NCBI GenBank assembly: GCA_017409825.1
Contig: JAFQRZ010000018.1
Location: forward strand, 62,001-126,000
Source: Agathobacter sp.
Lineage (GTDB): Bacteria; Bacillota; Clostridia; Lachnospirales; Lachnospiraceae
Direction of reading: 5' to 3'
DNA: 64,000 nucleotides
This document shows, piece by piece, positions 16,947-26,359 of this stretch. Position numbers and translations under genes: made by a program. Under the pieces are notes generated by a model that was not told the origin of the DNA, did no database searches, and saw only the letters and a program-made list of their open reading frames with translations. Numbering within the stretch: the stretch's first letter is position 1; each line of letters opens with the position of its first letter.

Positions 16947-18488
16947 TTATAACACAAAGAATGTACATCCACCAGGAGCAACTTCCACGGTGCCTTCCAT
17001 AGTAACACCAGTTAATTCTGGAATTTCATCATTTTCACCAAGTACTAATTCCTTGCCATTAAGGAGCATTGTACGAGAACGCATCTTGCCGTTTCCAGTT
17101 AATGCATAAACCTCTGCTGCCTTTGGTAATTCCACAGTAGTCGTTTCTTCCCAAGAAGTATTGATTACAAGATAAGCAACACCTTCTTTGCCGTCTTTAC
17201 GAGAATGTACGAATACATGTGCACCTGGACGGATTGCTTCGCCACTTGCAAGTACCGTATCACCCATGAGTTTCTTCCAAAGGAGTACTGCAAAATAGCT
17301 TGGGCGTGGTACAAATGTGCCGTGTTTCAGCCAGCCATAATCGGAAGACGCCAATGTATTGTGGAAAATTACACCATTGGTAACAGTCGCAAAATGTCCG
17401 ATTTCATTTAAGGTACGAGGTACTTCTAAGTAAGTAGATGCCCATGTATGTCCACCTGCACCAGCATCACCAGATTCGGTTACCCACATTTCGCCGCCTG
17501 GACAGTATTTATCTCTGTATAATGCGAAGCAGCTTGCGCAATGTCCAGCCATACCTAAATATTCTTCACTCATTGCACCTTCTGCTGGAGTAAATGCCGA
17601 TGGCATCATAGCTGCCATACGTTCTGATACACCATTGTAATAGTGGTAACTGAATACATCTAATTTTTCGGTACATCCATCTAATAAATCTGCTGTTGTA
17701 CAGTATGGTAATGCTTCTGCGATACCTGCAGATGCACCACTGTCTGCATTTTCGTTGTATGGTTTTCCATCTGGGTCTACCTGCATAGCCATAGGGTCTG
17801 TATCACTAGGACCTACGATTGCACATTCTGGATAATTTTCACGTACCCATTTGTGGAAAATATCCTGGTCGCGACGGAAATCAGCCGCTGTATAATCCTT
17901 AGGAAAACCAGTATTCTGAAGCATATTTGGTTCATTTACGAATTCAACGGCTTCTACTGGAACACCATACTCTCTACTCAAATCAAAAATGAGTTTTGCC
18001 TGGCTTGGATTCCATGGTTCGTCATGTGTATGTAAGCCATCACAGTTTGCAACAGAGATTTTCAATTTGCCATCTACTGCTTTTACAAAATCAAGCAAGT
18101 TAATCCACTGTTCTTTCTTTAATACGTTCTGATATCCTTCTGGTGCTGTGCCAGCTGGATACTCATCTGCAAAATCATAGTATGTCTTCGTAGCCCAAGT
18201 ACCTGAAACACGTACCCAGCAACTACCCAATTCTTTTGCCAATTTTCTGAGGCGAGGATTTGTGGTATCAATTGGGTCATACCACTGATGCATAGCAGCA
18301 AGAGGATTGCCGCCTTTGCTAAAATCTGGTGGTGGAACTTGTTCTGTTCCATCAATCTGAGCATCGGTATAGGCTTTCCAGAATGTACCGCCTGTAACCT
18401 CTGTCATTTCCACGTTGTAAGAAACGAGACGTGGATTCACGTCACGAATCTTATCAAGGCCGTTACTTAATTTTACAAATTCTCCCAT
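16947..18488 (-). CDS. Clan GH-A glycoside hydrolase (GH79/GH39-like)
   Basis: 513 residues, complete, and paralogous over its length to the truncated gene at the left edge. TIM barrel with probable acid/base E186 (EFVNEPN) and nucleophile E338 (EMWVTESG), followed by a small C-terminal beta domain. No signal peptide, so cytoplasmic. By motif it is nearest heparanase/glucuronidase-like enzymes; an exact substrate cannot be given. Begins 21 bases after the GH20 gene, so the two are one operon and may act on the same oligosaccharide. Confidence 0.82.
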   Translation of the reverse strand: MGEFVKLSNGLDKIRDVNPRLVSYNVEMTEVTGGTFWKAYTDAQIDGTEQVPPPDFSKGGNPLAAMHQWYDPIDTTNPRLRKLAKELGSCWVRVSGTWATKTYYDFADEYPAGTAPEGYQNVLKKEQWINLLDFVKAVDGKLKISVANCDGLHTHDEPWNPSQAKLIFDLSREYGVPVEAVEFVNEPNMLQNTGFPKDYTAADFRRDQDIFHKWVRENYPECAIVGPSDTDPMAMQVDPDGKPYNENADSGASAGIAEALPYCTTADLLDGCTEKLDVFSYHYYNGVSERMAAMMPSAFTPAEGAMSEEYLGMAGHCASCFALYRDKYCPGGEMWVTESGDAGAGGHTWASTYLEVPRTLNEIGHFATVTNGVIFHNTLASSDYGWLKHGTFVPRPSYFAVLLWKKLMGDTVLASGEAIRPGAHVFVHSRKDGKEGVAYLVINTSWEETTTVELPKAAEVYALTGNGKMRSRTMLLNGKELVLGENDEIPELTGVTMEGTVEVAPGGCTFFVL

Positions 18489-18509
18489 TGTTTTTACTTC
18501 TCCTTTTCT

Positions 18510-19754
18510 TTAAAATAGCGCTTTCAAAAACGCTAGTATATCACTTATTTTATAAAATTCTTTGATAAAGTGCAATATAAATTGCAACTTTGGCGCTGCA
18601 GAAGCCGCCTGCTTCTTAGCCTCTTCCTCATCTACACCAGCACTCATATTCAAATAAAACTGAATTGCATCATTTCGACGTGCTTTTCCTTCTGGGTCCC
18701 ACCATTCTTCCTTGGTATATGGGATATCTGCCTTTTCAAGAAGCTTTATCTTTTCCCGTACACGTTCTTTAAAGGATTCGTAATCTGTGTGTTCTTCACC
18801 ATTCGCTCGTTCTGCCATAGCATATATTCTAGGGAAAATATGCTCACACAAATCCTTTTCATTATCGATATGCTCCGTCCAAGTACAGGCTTCAAAACCG
18901 ATGCATCCATCTTGGTTTGGAAGCGGATATTTGTAGAGGTGCGGTGTGAATTCATATACCTTTTTCAGTGGAATCATACTGTGTGGATAATCCAAATACA
19001 GTTCAAACATATCCGAATAAATCCATTTTCCACCATTTTCTACAAAAGCCTTCATTTCCTTCGCATAGTCGATTGTCCAGTACTGTATTACTACATCCTC
19101 TGGAATATTGCTTGCCAAAAGTGCATCGTTCCAACAAATTGGCGTTTTTCCATGCTTCTTTAAAACCTTACAAACCTGAGCTGTAAAATCTCCCTGCAAA
19201 TCCTCATAACTGGTAAGTCCCAATTCTTTCATTTTAGCATTGCAATACGGACATTCCTTCCATTCATCCTTTGGAGCTTCATCTCCACCAATGTGGAAAT
19301 ACTGAGAGTCAAAAAGCGGAATAATTTCTTCTAGTAATTCTTCTATGAAAGTCAGGGTTTGCTTTTTTCCTGCACAAAGTATAGTACGGTATACCCCTCT
19401 TGCCTTTGCAGGTATTACTGGGGCTCCTTTGCAGCTATACTCTGGAAAAGCCGAAAGCAACGCAAGATTATGCCCTGGCATATCGATTTCTGGAATCACT
19501 TCTATGTCTTTTTCCTTTGCGAAAGCTACTACTTCACGAATTTCTTCCTGAGTGTAATATTCTCCACTGCATTCATGCAATTTAGAAAACTTTTTGCTTT
19601 CAATTCTCCAGCCATGGTCATCGGAGAGATGCCAGTGCAGAACATTTAAATTCCCATATGAAATTCCTTCTATGACCTTCTTTACCGTTTCTACAGAAAA
19701 AAAGTGGCGTGCACAATCCAGGTGCAGACTCCGATAGGTATATTTGTATTTCAT
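18510..19754 (-). CDS. Beta-N-acetylhexosaminidase-like GH20 enzyme
   Basis: 414 residues. Starts directly with the GH20 catalytic barrel (SLHLDCARHFFSVETVKKVI, NVLHWHLSDDHGWRIESKKF) and has the catalytic Asp-Glu pair in YFHIGGDEAP. It lacks the N-terminal GH20b domain and any signal peptide, so it is a short cytoplasmic form. The ATG at 19754 follows GGAGGG; an in-frame ATG 21 codons earlier lacks a site. Removes terminal GlcNAc, GalNAc or a related residue by substrate-assisted catalysis. The C-terminal 40 residues are alpha-helical and unlike other GH20s I know. In operon with the GH79-like gene. Confidence 0.88.
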   Translation of the reverse strand: MKYKYTYRSLHLDCARHFFSVETVKKVIEGISYGNLNVLHWHLSDDHGWRIESKKFSKLHECSGEYYTQEEIREVVAFAKEKDIEVIPEIDMPGHNLALLSAFPEYSCKGAPVIPAKARGVYRTILCAGKKQTLTFIEELLEEIIPLFDSQYFHIGGDEAPKDEWKECPYCNAKMKELGLTSYEDLQGDFTAQVCKVLKKHGKTPICWNDALLASNIPEDVVIQYWTIDYAKEMKAFVENGGKWIYSDMFELYLDYPHSMIPLKKVYEFTPHLYKYPLPNQDGCIGFEACTWTEHIDNEKDLCEHIFPRIYAMAERANGEEHTDYESFKERVREKIKLLEKADIPYTKEEWWDPEGKARRNDAIQFYLNMSAGVDEEEAKKQAASAAPKLQFILHFIKEFYKISDILAFLKALF

Positions 19755-19816
19755 GATCCCTCCATTACGCTCATATACTACCATTATTTTATCATAGCTA
19801 CATACTTTTGTAACCA

Positions 19817-19846
19817 ATAAAAACGGGCTCCGAATTTCGGAGCCCG
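19817..19846 (-). terminator. Terminator of fucO
   Basis: Minus strand CGGGCTCCGAA / TTCGGAGCCCG, an 11-bp GC-rich stem, then TTTTTATTGG; lies 20 bases after the fucO stop. Confidence 0.85.
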
Positions 19847-19865
19847 CATCATACTTTATGTAGTA

Positions 19866-21014
19866 TTAGATCAGCGATTCATATAATTTCGTGATATCTG
19901 CTACACTTGTTTCCTTTGGATTTCCTGGACGGCAAGCATCATCATAAGCTGACTGAGCAAGGAATGGGATATCTTCTGCTTTTACGATATCCTTCAAATC
20001 AGCTGGGATACCTACGTCTGTAGAGAGCTGTTTTACAGCATCAATCGCAGCTTTACGATATTCTTCTACTGACATTTCATCTACGCCCTTCACACCCATT
20101 GCACGTGCGATTTCACGATATTTTTCGCCTGTAGCTTCTGCATTGTATTCCATAACAGTTGGAAGAATGATTGCATTTGCTACACCGTGTGGTGTGTCAT
20201 ATACTGCTCCAAGTGGATGAGCCATTGAGTGTACGATACCAAGACCTACGTTTGAGAAGCCCATACCAGCTACATACTGTCCAAGTGCCATGCCTTCCAT
20301 ACCTGCTGCGTCGCCTTTTACTGCTGCACGAAGGTTCTTTGCGATGATTTCGATGGCTTTGATGTGGAACATATCAGAAAGTTCCCAAGCACCACCTGTA
20401 ATATAACCTTCGATTGCATGTGTTAAAGCGTCCATACCAGTTGCTGCTGTAAGGCTTGCTGGCATTGTAGCCATCATATCTGGATCAACGAATGCTACCA
20501 CTGGGATATCATGTGGGTCAACACATACCATCTTACAGTTTCTTTCTGGGTCTGTGATAACATAGTTGATAGTAACTTCTGCTGCTGTACCAGCTGTGGT
20601 AGGTACTGCGAAGATTGGTGTACATGGATTCTTTGTAGGAGCTACGCCTTCTAAGCTCTTTACATCCGAAAATTCTGGGTTAGTTGTGATAATACCGATT
20701 GCTTTTGCAGTGTCCATAGAAGAACCGCCGCCAATCGCGATAATATAATCTGCGCCAGATTCTGCAAGTGCTTTTACACCAGTCTGTACGTTTTCAATTG
20801 TAGGATTTGCTTTGATATTGGAATAGATTTCGTATGGAAGACCAGCGCCTTCTAATACATCTAATACTTTTTTTGTAACGCCAAATTTGATAAGGTCTGG
20901 GTCTGAGCATACGAATGCTTTTTTATAACCTCTTGCCTTCGCCTCATCCGCGATTGAAGCAATAGCTCCTGCTCCGTGGTAAGAGGTTTCGTTTAGAATG
21001 AATCTGTTTGCCAT
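19866..21014 (-). CDS. fucO: Lactaldehyde reductase / iron-containing alcohol dehydrogenase
   Basis: 382 residues, exactly the usual FucO length. NAD site IGGGSSMDTAKAIG, the AVPTTAGTAAEVT motif, and the metal-binding histidines in HSMAHPLGAVYDTPHGVANA. Reduces L-lactaldehyde, the product of rhamnose and fucose breakdown, to 1,2-propanediol. Start chosen at 21014, behind AAAGGAG; an earlier ATG 15 codons upstream has no site. Monocistronic, ending at a strong terminator. The rhaBAD genes lie 24 kb away, so it is a plausible partner, though other alcohol or aldehyde substrates are possible. Confidence 0.9.
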   Translation of the reverse strand: MANRFILNETSYHGAGAIASIADEAKARGYKKAFVCSDPDLIKFGVTKKVLDVLEGAGLPYEIYSNIKANPTIENVQTGVKALAESGADYIIAIGGGSSMDTAKAIGIITTNPEFSDVKSLEGVAPTKNPCTPIFAVPTTAGTAAEVTINYVITDPERNCKMVCVDPHDIPVVAFVDPDMMATMPASLTAATGMDALTHAIEGYITGGAWELSDMFHIKAIEIIAKNLRAAVKGDAAGMEGMALGQYVAGMGFSNVGLGIVHSMAHPLGAVYDTPHGVANAIILPTVMEYNAEATGEKYREIARAMGVKGVDEMSVEEYRKAAIDAVKQLSTDVGIPADLKDIVKAEDIPFLAQSAYDDACRPGNPKETSVADITKLYESLI

Positions 21015-21199
21015 AGTGTTAATCTCCTTTTCTTGTTTAAAATTTAATGTCCTGACCACACATGTTAATTCATCTATCTTTAACCATTTTTTGTGGTAAA
21101 TTTATTATAAATCTTTTTCGTTAAAATTTAAAATATTAATTGTTAATAATTTAACAGAGTTTTATAATTTTAAATTATAAACTCGTATGATATAAGCAC

Positions 21200-23434
21200 T
21201 TATTTTTTTATTTGCTGTAATGCCGCATTTAATGATCGGATATCATCTGCAGACACTGCATTTCCTGCCTGTTTTAAGATACTTTCCAATGAAAGTCCAG
21301 CCATCATTCTAGTAAGATTCTCATTCCCTTCTGTTGCCTGTGCAACATCTCCTCTGCTAGCTCTCGCTTTCTCCATGATTCTTCCTAAAATAGTACCCCC
21401 TACTGGATGAGACATAATAGCACCCATCGTATCTTTTATAGAGAAACAAGTTGGATCCAATTCTTCTTTATCAAACCAATTTACAACCTCTTCTTTTGAA
21501 AGCATCTGGTAATCTGGGTTTGCAGTTTCAACCTTGCAAATAGTAATGCCATCTACAAGTCCTTCTGCTTTTGCTTCTATCTTATGCTCTCCTGTGATTG
21601 GAACCTTAAACTCAAACACACGGCTTCCTCTTTGGCTGTCAAATTCTTCTCCATCCACATAAAGAGTAACAGTATTTTGATTCGAATACACTTTTATTAA
21701 AGTTTCTTCTTCTACTCTGTCCTTATATCTTTTTCCACATACATGTACAAATGGTTCTTTGCTCCAATGTGCTTTATATAAATAGAATGCATCTTTAAAT
21801 ACTTTTCTATCTATTGTAACAAGTCCCTTTTGGTTCACTCCATGCTTACCCCCTTCATCTCTTCCATCTGCTGCAAAATCGAACAAATTCCATACATGGG
21901 TTGCCCACAAATATGGTCTTTCTTCAATACATTTGAGCAAATGCTCATGGTATACACACTGGTAAGTTTCTGTGTAATCGCCTCTTTCTGGACATTCTGA
22001 CTGATATTGTGGATTTGCATCCGCACCGTATTCAGAAAAACCAATGACACGATTTGGATATTTGTGGTGGAACTCATTGAAAAAGCTATCGTTTTGTTCC
22101 AATTCTCCAAGATACCAACCAAAGTATAAGTTATAGGATCCAATATCTGGAATATCAATTAATGGACTATCTGTCTCAAGCATAAACACATGTGCCATAG
22201 TAGTTGGTCGAGTTTGGTCTAACTTATGACACAAATCATTCAGCATCATATGGTTTTCCATCAAATCATCCGTAACACTTCCTGATGCGGTAATTTCATT
22301 AGACAATCCCCAACAAACAATGGATGGATGATTGTAACACTGCACAATCAGCTCTTCCATTTGACTAAGCGTATTTTTTTGACCGTTTGGCATATGCTGT
22401 GTAATATATGGAATCTCTGCCCAAACAATCATACCCTCTTCATCACATAAATCATAAAAATACTGATCATGCTGATAATGTGCTAAACGAACTGTATTGG
22501 CACCAATCGACTTGATAATTTCCATATCTTCTTTGTGCATTTCCTTTGTCAAGGCGTTACCTACACCATCTCTATCCTGATGGCGGGATACCCCTCGAAG
22601 CGGATAGGATTTTCCATTTAAGAAAAATCCTTTTTCCGCGTCAAAGGTAAGGGTACGACAACCAAATCTTGTAGTTACAGAATCCACAACAGAATCCTTC
22701 GCTATAAGCTCAGCTACCGCATGATAAAGAAAAGGAGATTCTACACCATGCCATAAGTGTACATCATCTATATTAAGGCTTAATGTAGTTTTGTAAGCAT
22801 CATTTTCTTTTGTTCCAACACCCCTTGCTGAAACCACTTCTATGCCATCTCTATCATAAATAGTCACCTTTACTTCTGCATCTGTATTTTGCCATGTTTC
22901 AACAGTTACAACAGCATTTGTACCATTGACTTGAGGTGTTACCTTTATTCCTGATGTTCCTTTTTTTTCTAATTCAAAATGCTCTGGTTCTACCATAAGC
23001 AAATTAACATTACGATAGATTCCACCATAAAATGTAAAATCCGCTTTCTGTGGATATACCCTGTCATTTACGCCATTGTCCACTAAAACGCATAACACAT
23101 TATTTTCTACTAAATGCTCTGTAATATCAATGCGAAAAGTAGAGTATCCTCCTTCATGGATTCCAACCTCTTTCCCATTCAAATAAACTTGAGCAGACAT
23201 TGCCACACCTTCAAATTCAACAAACAGTTTTCTGTTTCCCAAATTTTCTGGTTTTACAAATTTCTTTGCATAACAACAGGTACCACGATAGTAGTCATTT
23301 CCACCATCCTGTCCATCTATTGCATTCCATGTATGTGGGAGATTAATTTCTTCCATCTCTGTAGAAATTGTTGTTATTACAGTATCCTTTTTCTTAAAAT
23401 ACCAATTTTGATTAAAATTTATGATTTCTCTCAT
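21200..23434 (-). CDS. Glycoside hydrolase family 2 (beta-galactosidase/glucuronidase type)
   Basis: 744 residues. Domain order: sugar-binding jelly roll (1-165, NLPHTWNAIDGQDGGNDYYR), immunoglobulin-like domain (165-270), TIM barrel (270-560) and an extra beta domain. Acid/base glutamate in CWGLSNEI, nucleophile in GFSEYGAD, RLAHYQHD substrate loop. Cytoplasmic. The C-terminal 90 residues are helical and contain a low-similarity tail. The start at 23434 sits behind GGGGGA. It is the last gene after garR and the symporter, with an intervening stem-loop that may reduce its expression. Beta-galactosidase is the commonest activity of this type; not proven. Confidence 0.88.
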   Translation of the reverse strand: MREIINFNQNWYFKKKDTVITTISTEMEEINLPHTWNAIDGQDGGNDYYRGTCCYAKKFVKPENLGNRKLFVEFEGVAMSAQVYLNGKEVGIHEGGYSTFRIDITEHLVENNVLCVLVDNGVNDRVYPQKADFTFYGGIYRNVNLLMVEPEHFELEKKGTSGIKVTPQVNGTNAVVTVETWQNTDAEVKVTIYDRDGIEVVSARGVGTKENDAYKTTLSLNIDDVHLWHGVESPFLYHAVAELIAKDSVVDSVTTRFGCRTLTFDAEKGFFLNGKSYPLRGVSRHQDRDGVGNALTKEMHKEDMEIIKSIGANTVRLAHYQHDQYFYDLCDEEGMIVWAEIPYITQHMPNGQKNTLSQMEELIVQCYNHPSIVCWGLSNEITASGSVTDDLMENHMMLNDLCHKLDQTRPTTMAHVFMLETDSPLIDIPDIGSYNLYFGWYLGELEQNDSFFNEFHHKYPNRVIGFSEYGADANPQYQSECPERGDYTETYQCVYHEHLLKCIEERPYLWATHVWNLFDFAADGRDEGGKHGVNQKGLVTIDRKVFKDAFYLYKAHWSKEPFVHVCGKRYKDRVEEETLIKVYSNQNTVTLYVDGEEFDSQRGSRVFEFKVPITGEHKIEAKAEGLVDGITICKVETANPDYQMLSKEEVVNWFDKEELDPTCFSIKDTMGAIMSHPVGGTILGRIMEKARASRGDVAQATEGNENLTRMMAGLSLESILKQAGNAVSADDIRSLNAALQQIKK

Positions 23435-23448
23435 TTTTCCCCCATTGC

Positions 23449-23476
23449 AAAAAAGTGACATCCGCAAAGATGTCAC
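23449..23476 (-). terminator. Intercistronic terminator-like stem-loop, symporter to GH2
   Basis: Minus strand GTGACATC / GATGTCAC, eight perfect pairs, six-base loop, followed by TTTTTT. The GH2 ATG is only 15 bases beyond it, so it may end most transcripts or stabilise the upstream one. Confidence 0.65.
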
Positions 23477-23494
23477 CCTTTTATCGTTTTCTTA

Positions 23495-25273
23495 TTATTT
23501 CTTTGCTTTTTTAGCTTCTTTTTTAGCTTTCTTTGCAGCTTTTTTTGCTTCTTTTGCAGCAACCTTATCTAAATATTTCTGATTTTCTTTATCAAAATCA
23601 AGATTACGTTTCTGGCAGTATTCTTTTAATTCTTTCACACGATTTTCTTCGGCAACACGACGTAATTCTTCCTGTTCACGACGTTCAAGTTCGTATGGAG
23701 GAATGTATTCTACACCCATTGCTTCACATTCTTCAATCTTCTTCTGCTGTAAATCTTTTGAAATTTCTGGCAATTTATTCTCAAGATCAAAGAAGAAACG
23801 GAATGCAACAAATGCCATAATACCAATAATCAAATGTGATCCCTGATATGCCATATTAATCCAGTCAACAGCAGCCACTGGCTGATCTGCATATAATGCA
23901 ATTCCTTCAACCGTTTCACCGATTTTTTCTGGTGCCATATAGCCAGTCAACATTAAACCTAAGTTGAAGATACCCTGACCAAGACCAGCTGAAATACATG
24001 TTGCAAAACCAACTAAACCACCAGTTGCACCTTCTGTACGTACTCCTGTCTTCCATTCAACATGGTCAATACAGTCACCGATAAATGATAAGAATGTATA
24101 TGCAAATGCTAAGTTACCAATTGACATAACAGCTGTTCCTGCATAAATCAAGATTGCGTTACCCTGATTAAAGAAGGCTGTTGCTGCTCCAATCATTGTA
24201 AATATAGAACCTACCCAAATACAGTTTCTTCGTCCATATTTTTTAATGAGTGGTAAAAGCATTACCAATCCAGGACCCATAGGAGACATAGCAATCATCT
24301 GGAATTTAGCTTGAATTGCTGCATATTCTCCATATGCATTACCTGATACAACCCATCCACTATAATAAATAAGGGACATATCTCTAATATTATTTAATAC
24401 CTGATATACCAATACTACTACTACTAAAATAATCCAATAACGGCTCTTTAAACATGCCTTAAACTGTTCCATCAAAGATGCTTCTTTAATTTTAGCTGTT
24501 TTGTCTTCTGATACCGCATTGTAATATTTACGACGTTCTTCTGTTACACGTTCTCTTGTAAAGAAATACTGAATAAATGTTAAAGGCACAGTTACACAAC
24601 ATACAAGGCACATACATACCAAATAGCTCTGTTTATAGTTATCCTCCATCATAGAACCTACAGCGGTCATAATAGATGGGAAAATAATAGAAATCATACC
24701 TACACCAACGTTTTTGACAATCTGACCTGCCATAGCATTATTTTTTCTCTGCTGGATATTTCTTGTAGATAATGGGGCAGAAAGCTGATATGCCATATTC
24801 CAGATTGTATAACCTACCGAATAGAATAGGTTAAATGAAATTAAAACCCAAATTGCCTGAAAGATTGGATCCATCTCTGGAACACTAAATAACATAATAA
24901 CACTTACAATAATTACTGGTAACGACATAATCATCCAAGGACGTAATTTACCCTGCTTACATGTTGTCGTATCCAAAATTCTTGTCATAATTACATTTGT
25001 TACTGCATCTAATAATTTAGATACAACTGGAAATGCTACCATGAATCCTGCAATCCATGCACCTTTAGCAGCAGTGAAGCCCATTACGTCAGTTAAATAC
25101 TGATTGTAATAACTGTTTACTACAGAATAAAGTAACATTACACCAAATGGTCCAGCTACATAGCCTAACCACATTTCTTTTGGTCTTACGTTTGCTGACT
25201 TAATTTTCGTATCCCAGAAAGAACCCTGGAATGCATTTTCCAGCCACCCCTTCTTACTTGCTGTTTTCGACAT
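23495..25273 (-). CDS. GPH-family sugar:cation symporter with Lys/Ala-rich tail
   Basis: 592 residues. Twelve membrane helices over about 1-500 with GPH hallmarks: LGYVAGPFGVMLLYSVVNSY, NQYLTDVMGF, the loop DTTCKQGKLRPWMIMSLPV and the glycine-rich helix 11. The remaining 90 residues are a long charged cytoplasmic extension that ends in AAKKAKKEAKKAKK, not usual for the family. GPH proteins bring in glycosides with protons or sodium. It follows garR by 22 bases. One of three GPH paralogues in this window. Confidence 0.9.
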   Translation of the reverse strand: MSKTASKKGWLENAFQGSFWDTKIKSANVRPKEMWLGYVAGPFGVMLLYSVVNSYYNQYLTDVMGFTAAKGAWIAGFMVAFPVVSKLLDAVTNVIMTRILDTTTCKQGKLRPWMIMSLPVIIVSVIMLFSVPEMDPIFQAIWVLISFNLFYSVGYTIWNMAYQLSAPLSTRNIQQRKNNAMAGQIVKNVGVGMISIIFPSIMTAVGSMMEDNYKQSYLVCMCLVCCVTVPLTFIQYFFTRERVTEERRKYYNAVSEDKTAKIKEASLMEQFKACLKSRYWIILVVVVLVYQVLNNIRDMSLIYYSGWVVSGNAYGEYAAIQAKFQMIAMSPMGPGLVMLLPLIKKYGRRNCIWVGSIFTMIGAATAFFNQGNAILIYAGTAVMSIGNLAFAYTFLSFIGDCIDHVEWKTGVRTEGATGGLVGFATCISAGLGQGIFNLGLMLTGYMAPEKIGETVEGIALYADQPVAAVDWINMAYQGSHLIIGIMAFVAFRFFFDLENKLPEISKDLQQKKIEECEAMGVEYIPPYELERREQEELRRVAEENRVKELKEYCQKRNLDFDKENQKYLDKVAAKEAKKAAKKAKKEAKKAKK

Positions 25274-25295
25274 AATCGTTTCTCCTCTTTTGTTC

Positions 25296-26174
25296 TTAAT
25301 ACAATGTATCGTTTGCTAATTTCTCATAATATTTTGCAATTGCACTGTGGTCGCACTGACCCATTCCATCTGCATGTAACATCTGCATCATTTCCATTAC
25401 AGACGCAGTAATTGGAAGTGGGGCGCCTACTGCATGACCTGTTTCCAATGCGTTATTTAAATCCTTAATATGTAAGTCAATTTTAAAACCAGGCTTTGTA
25501 TTATTCTCAAGCATCATAGTACCTTTTGCATTCATAACAGTACTTCCTGCTAATCCACCTTTGATTGCTGCAAATACTTTGTTAGGATCCACTCCAGCTT
25601 TTTTTGCTAACATAAAACCTTCTGAAACAGCAGCAATGTTTGATGCTACTATAATCTGGTTGGCAAGTTTTGTTGTATTTCCAGCTCCTACAGAACCACA
25701 AAGTACTACATCACTTCCCATTGCTTTTAATAATGGCATACATTTTTCAAAGATTTCTTCATCACCACCGCACATAATAGATAATGTTCCATCAATTGCT
25801 TTTGGTTCTCCACCGCTTACTGGTGCTTCTAAGAAATGAACACCTTTTTCCTTACACTTTGCTGCAACTTCCTGAGAAGCTAATGGAGCAATAGAACTCA
25901 TGTCGATAATAATTAAACCTTCATGTGCATTTTCTAATAATCCACTTGCTCCACAAACCACTTCTTTTACATGTGGGGAATTTGGAAGCATCGTTACAAC
26001 AACTTCACAGTTTTCTGCAATTTCTGCTTTTGTACCAGCCTTTGCACCCGCTTCAACAACTTCGTTTACAGCATCTGCATTACAGTCATCAACCAATAAC
26101 TCATGACCTTCTTTCATAAGGTTCTTTGCCATTGGTTTACCCATAATACCTAAGCCTACAAATCCGATTTTCAT
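25296..26174 (-). CDS. garR: 2-hydroxy-3-oxopropionate (tartronate semialdehyde) reductase family
   Basis: 292 residues. N-terminal NAD fold GFVGLGIMGKPMAKNL, substrate motif SGGEPKAIDGTLSIMCGG, catalytic lysine in NTTKLANQ. This is the beta-hydroxyacid dehydrogenase family; the pattern best fits GarR, which interconverts tartronate semialdehyde and D-glycerate. 3-hydroxyisobutyrate dehydrogenase is the main alternative. First gene of an operon with a GPH symporter and GH2, diverging from an AraC gene. A glycerate kinase lies in the neighbouring operon, supporting the GarR reading. Confidence 0.88.
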   Translation of the reverse strand: MKIGFVGLGIMGKPMAKNLMKEGHELLVDDCNADAVNEVVEAGAKAGTKAEIAENCEVVVTMLPNSPHVKEVVCGASGLLENAHEGLIIIDMSSIAPLASQEVAAKCKEKGVHFLEAPVSGGEPKAIDGTLSIMCGGDEEIFEKCMPLLKAMGSDVVLCGSVGAGNTTKLANQIIVASNIAAVSEGFMLAKKAGVDPNKVFAAIKGGLAGSTVMNAKGTMMLENNTKPGFKIDLHIKDLNNALETGHAVGAPLPITASVMEMMQMLHADGMGQCDHSAIAKYYEKLANDTLY

Positions 26175-26276
26175 AGTACACATCCTTTCTTTTTCAAAGC
26201 ATCTCTGCCTTGTATTTTTTTCAATACAATTTTGTTGTTTTAAATTATATACAATCCTTATGCTATATGCGTTTTG

Positions 26277-26310
26277 TTTTTTTGCTATTACTGTAATTTT
26301 TTTGCTATTA
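26277..26310. promoter_or_regulatory. Two 14-bp direct repeats, probable AraC site
   Basis: TTTTTTTGCTATTA occurs at 26277-26290 and again at 26297-26310, spaced 20 bp (two helical turns) on the same face. It lies between the divergent garR and araC-type genes. AraC proteins usually bind such tandem sites; binding is inferred. Confidence 0.55.
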
Positions 26311-26359
26311 TTTTTGTGAAATATATGTTATTATTAAAAAAACAAACGGAGAAGTATCT

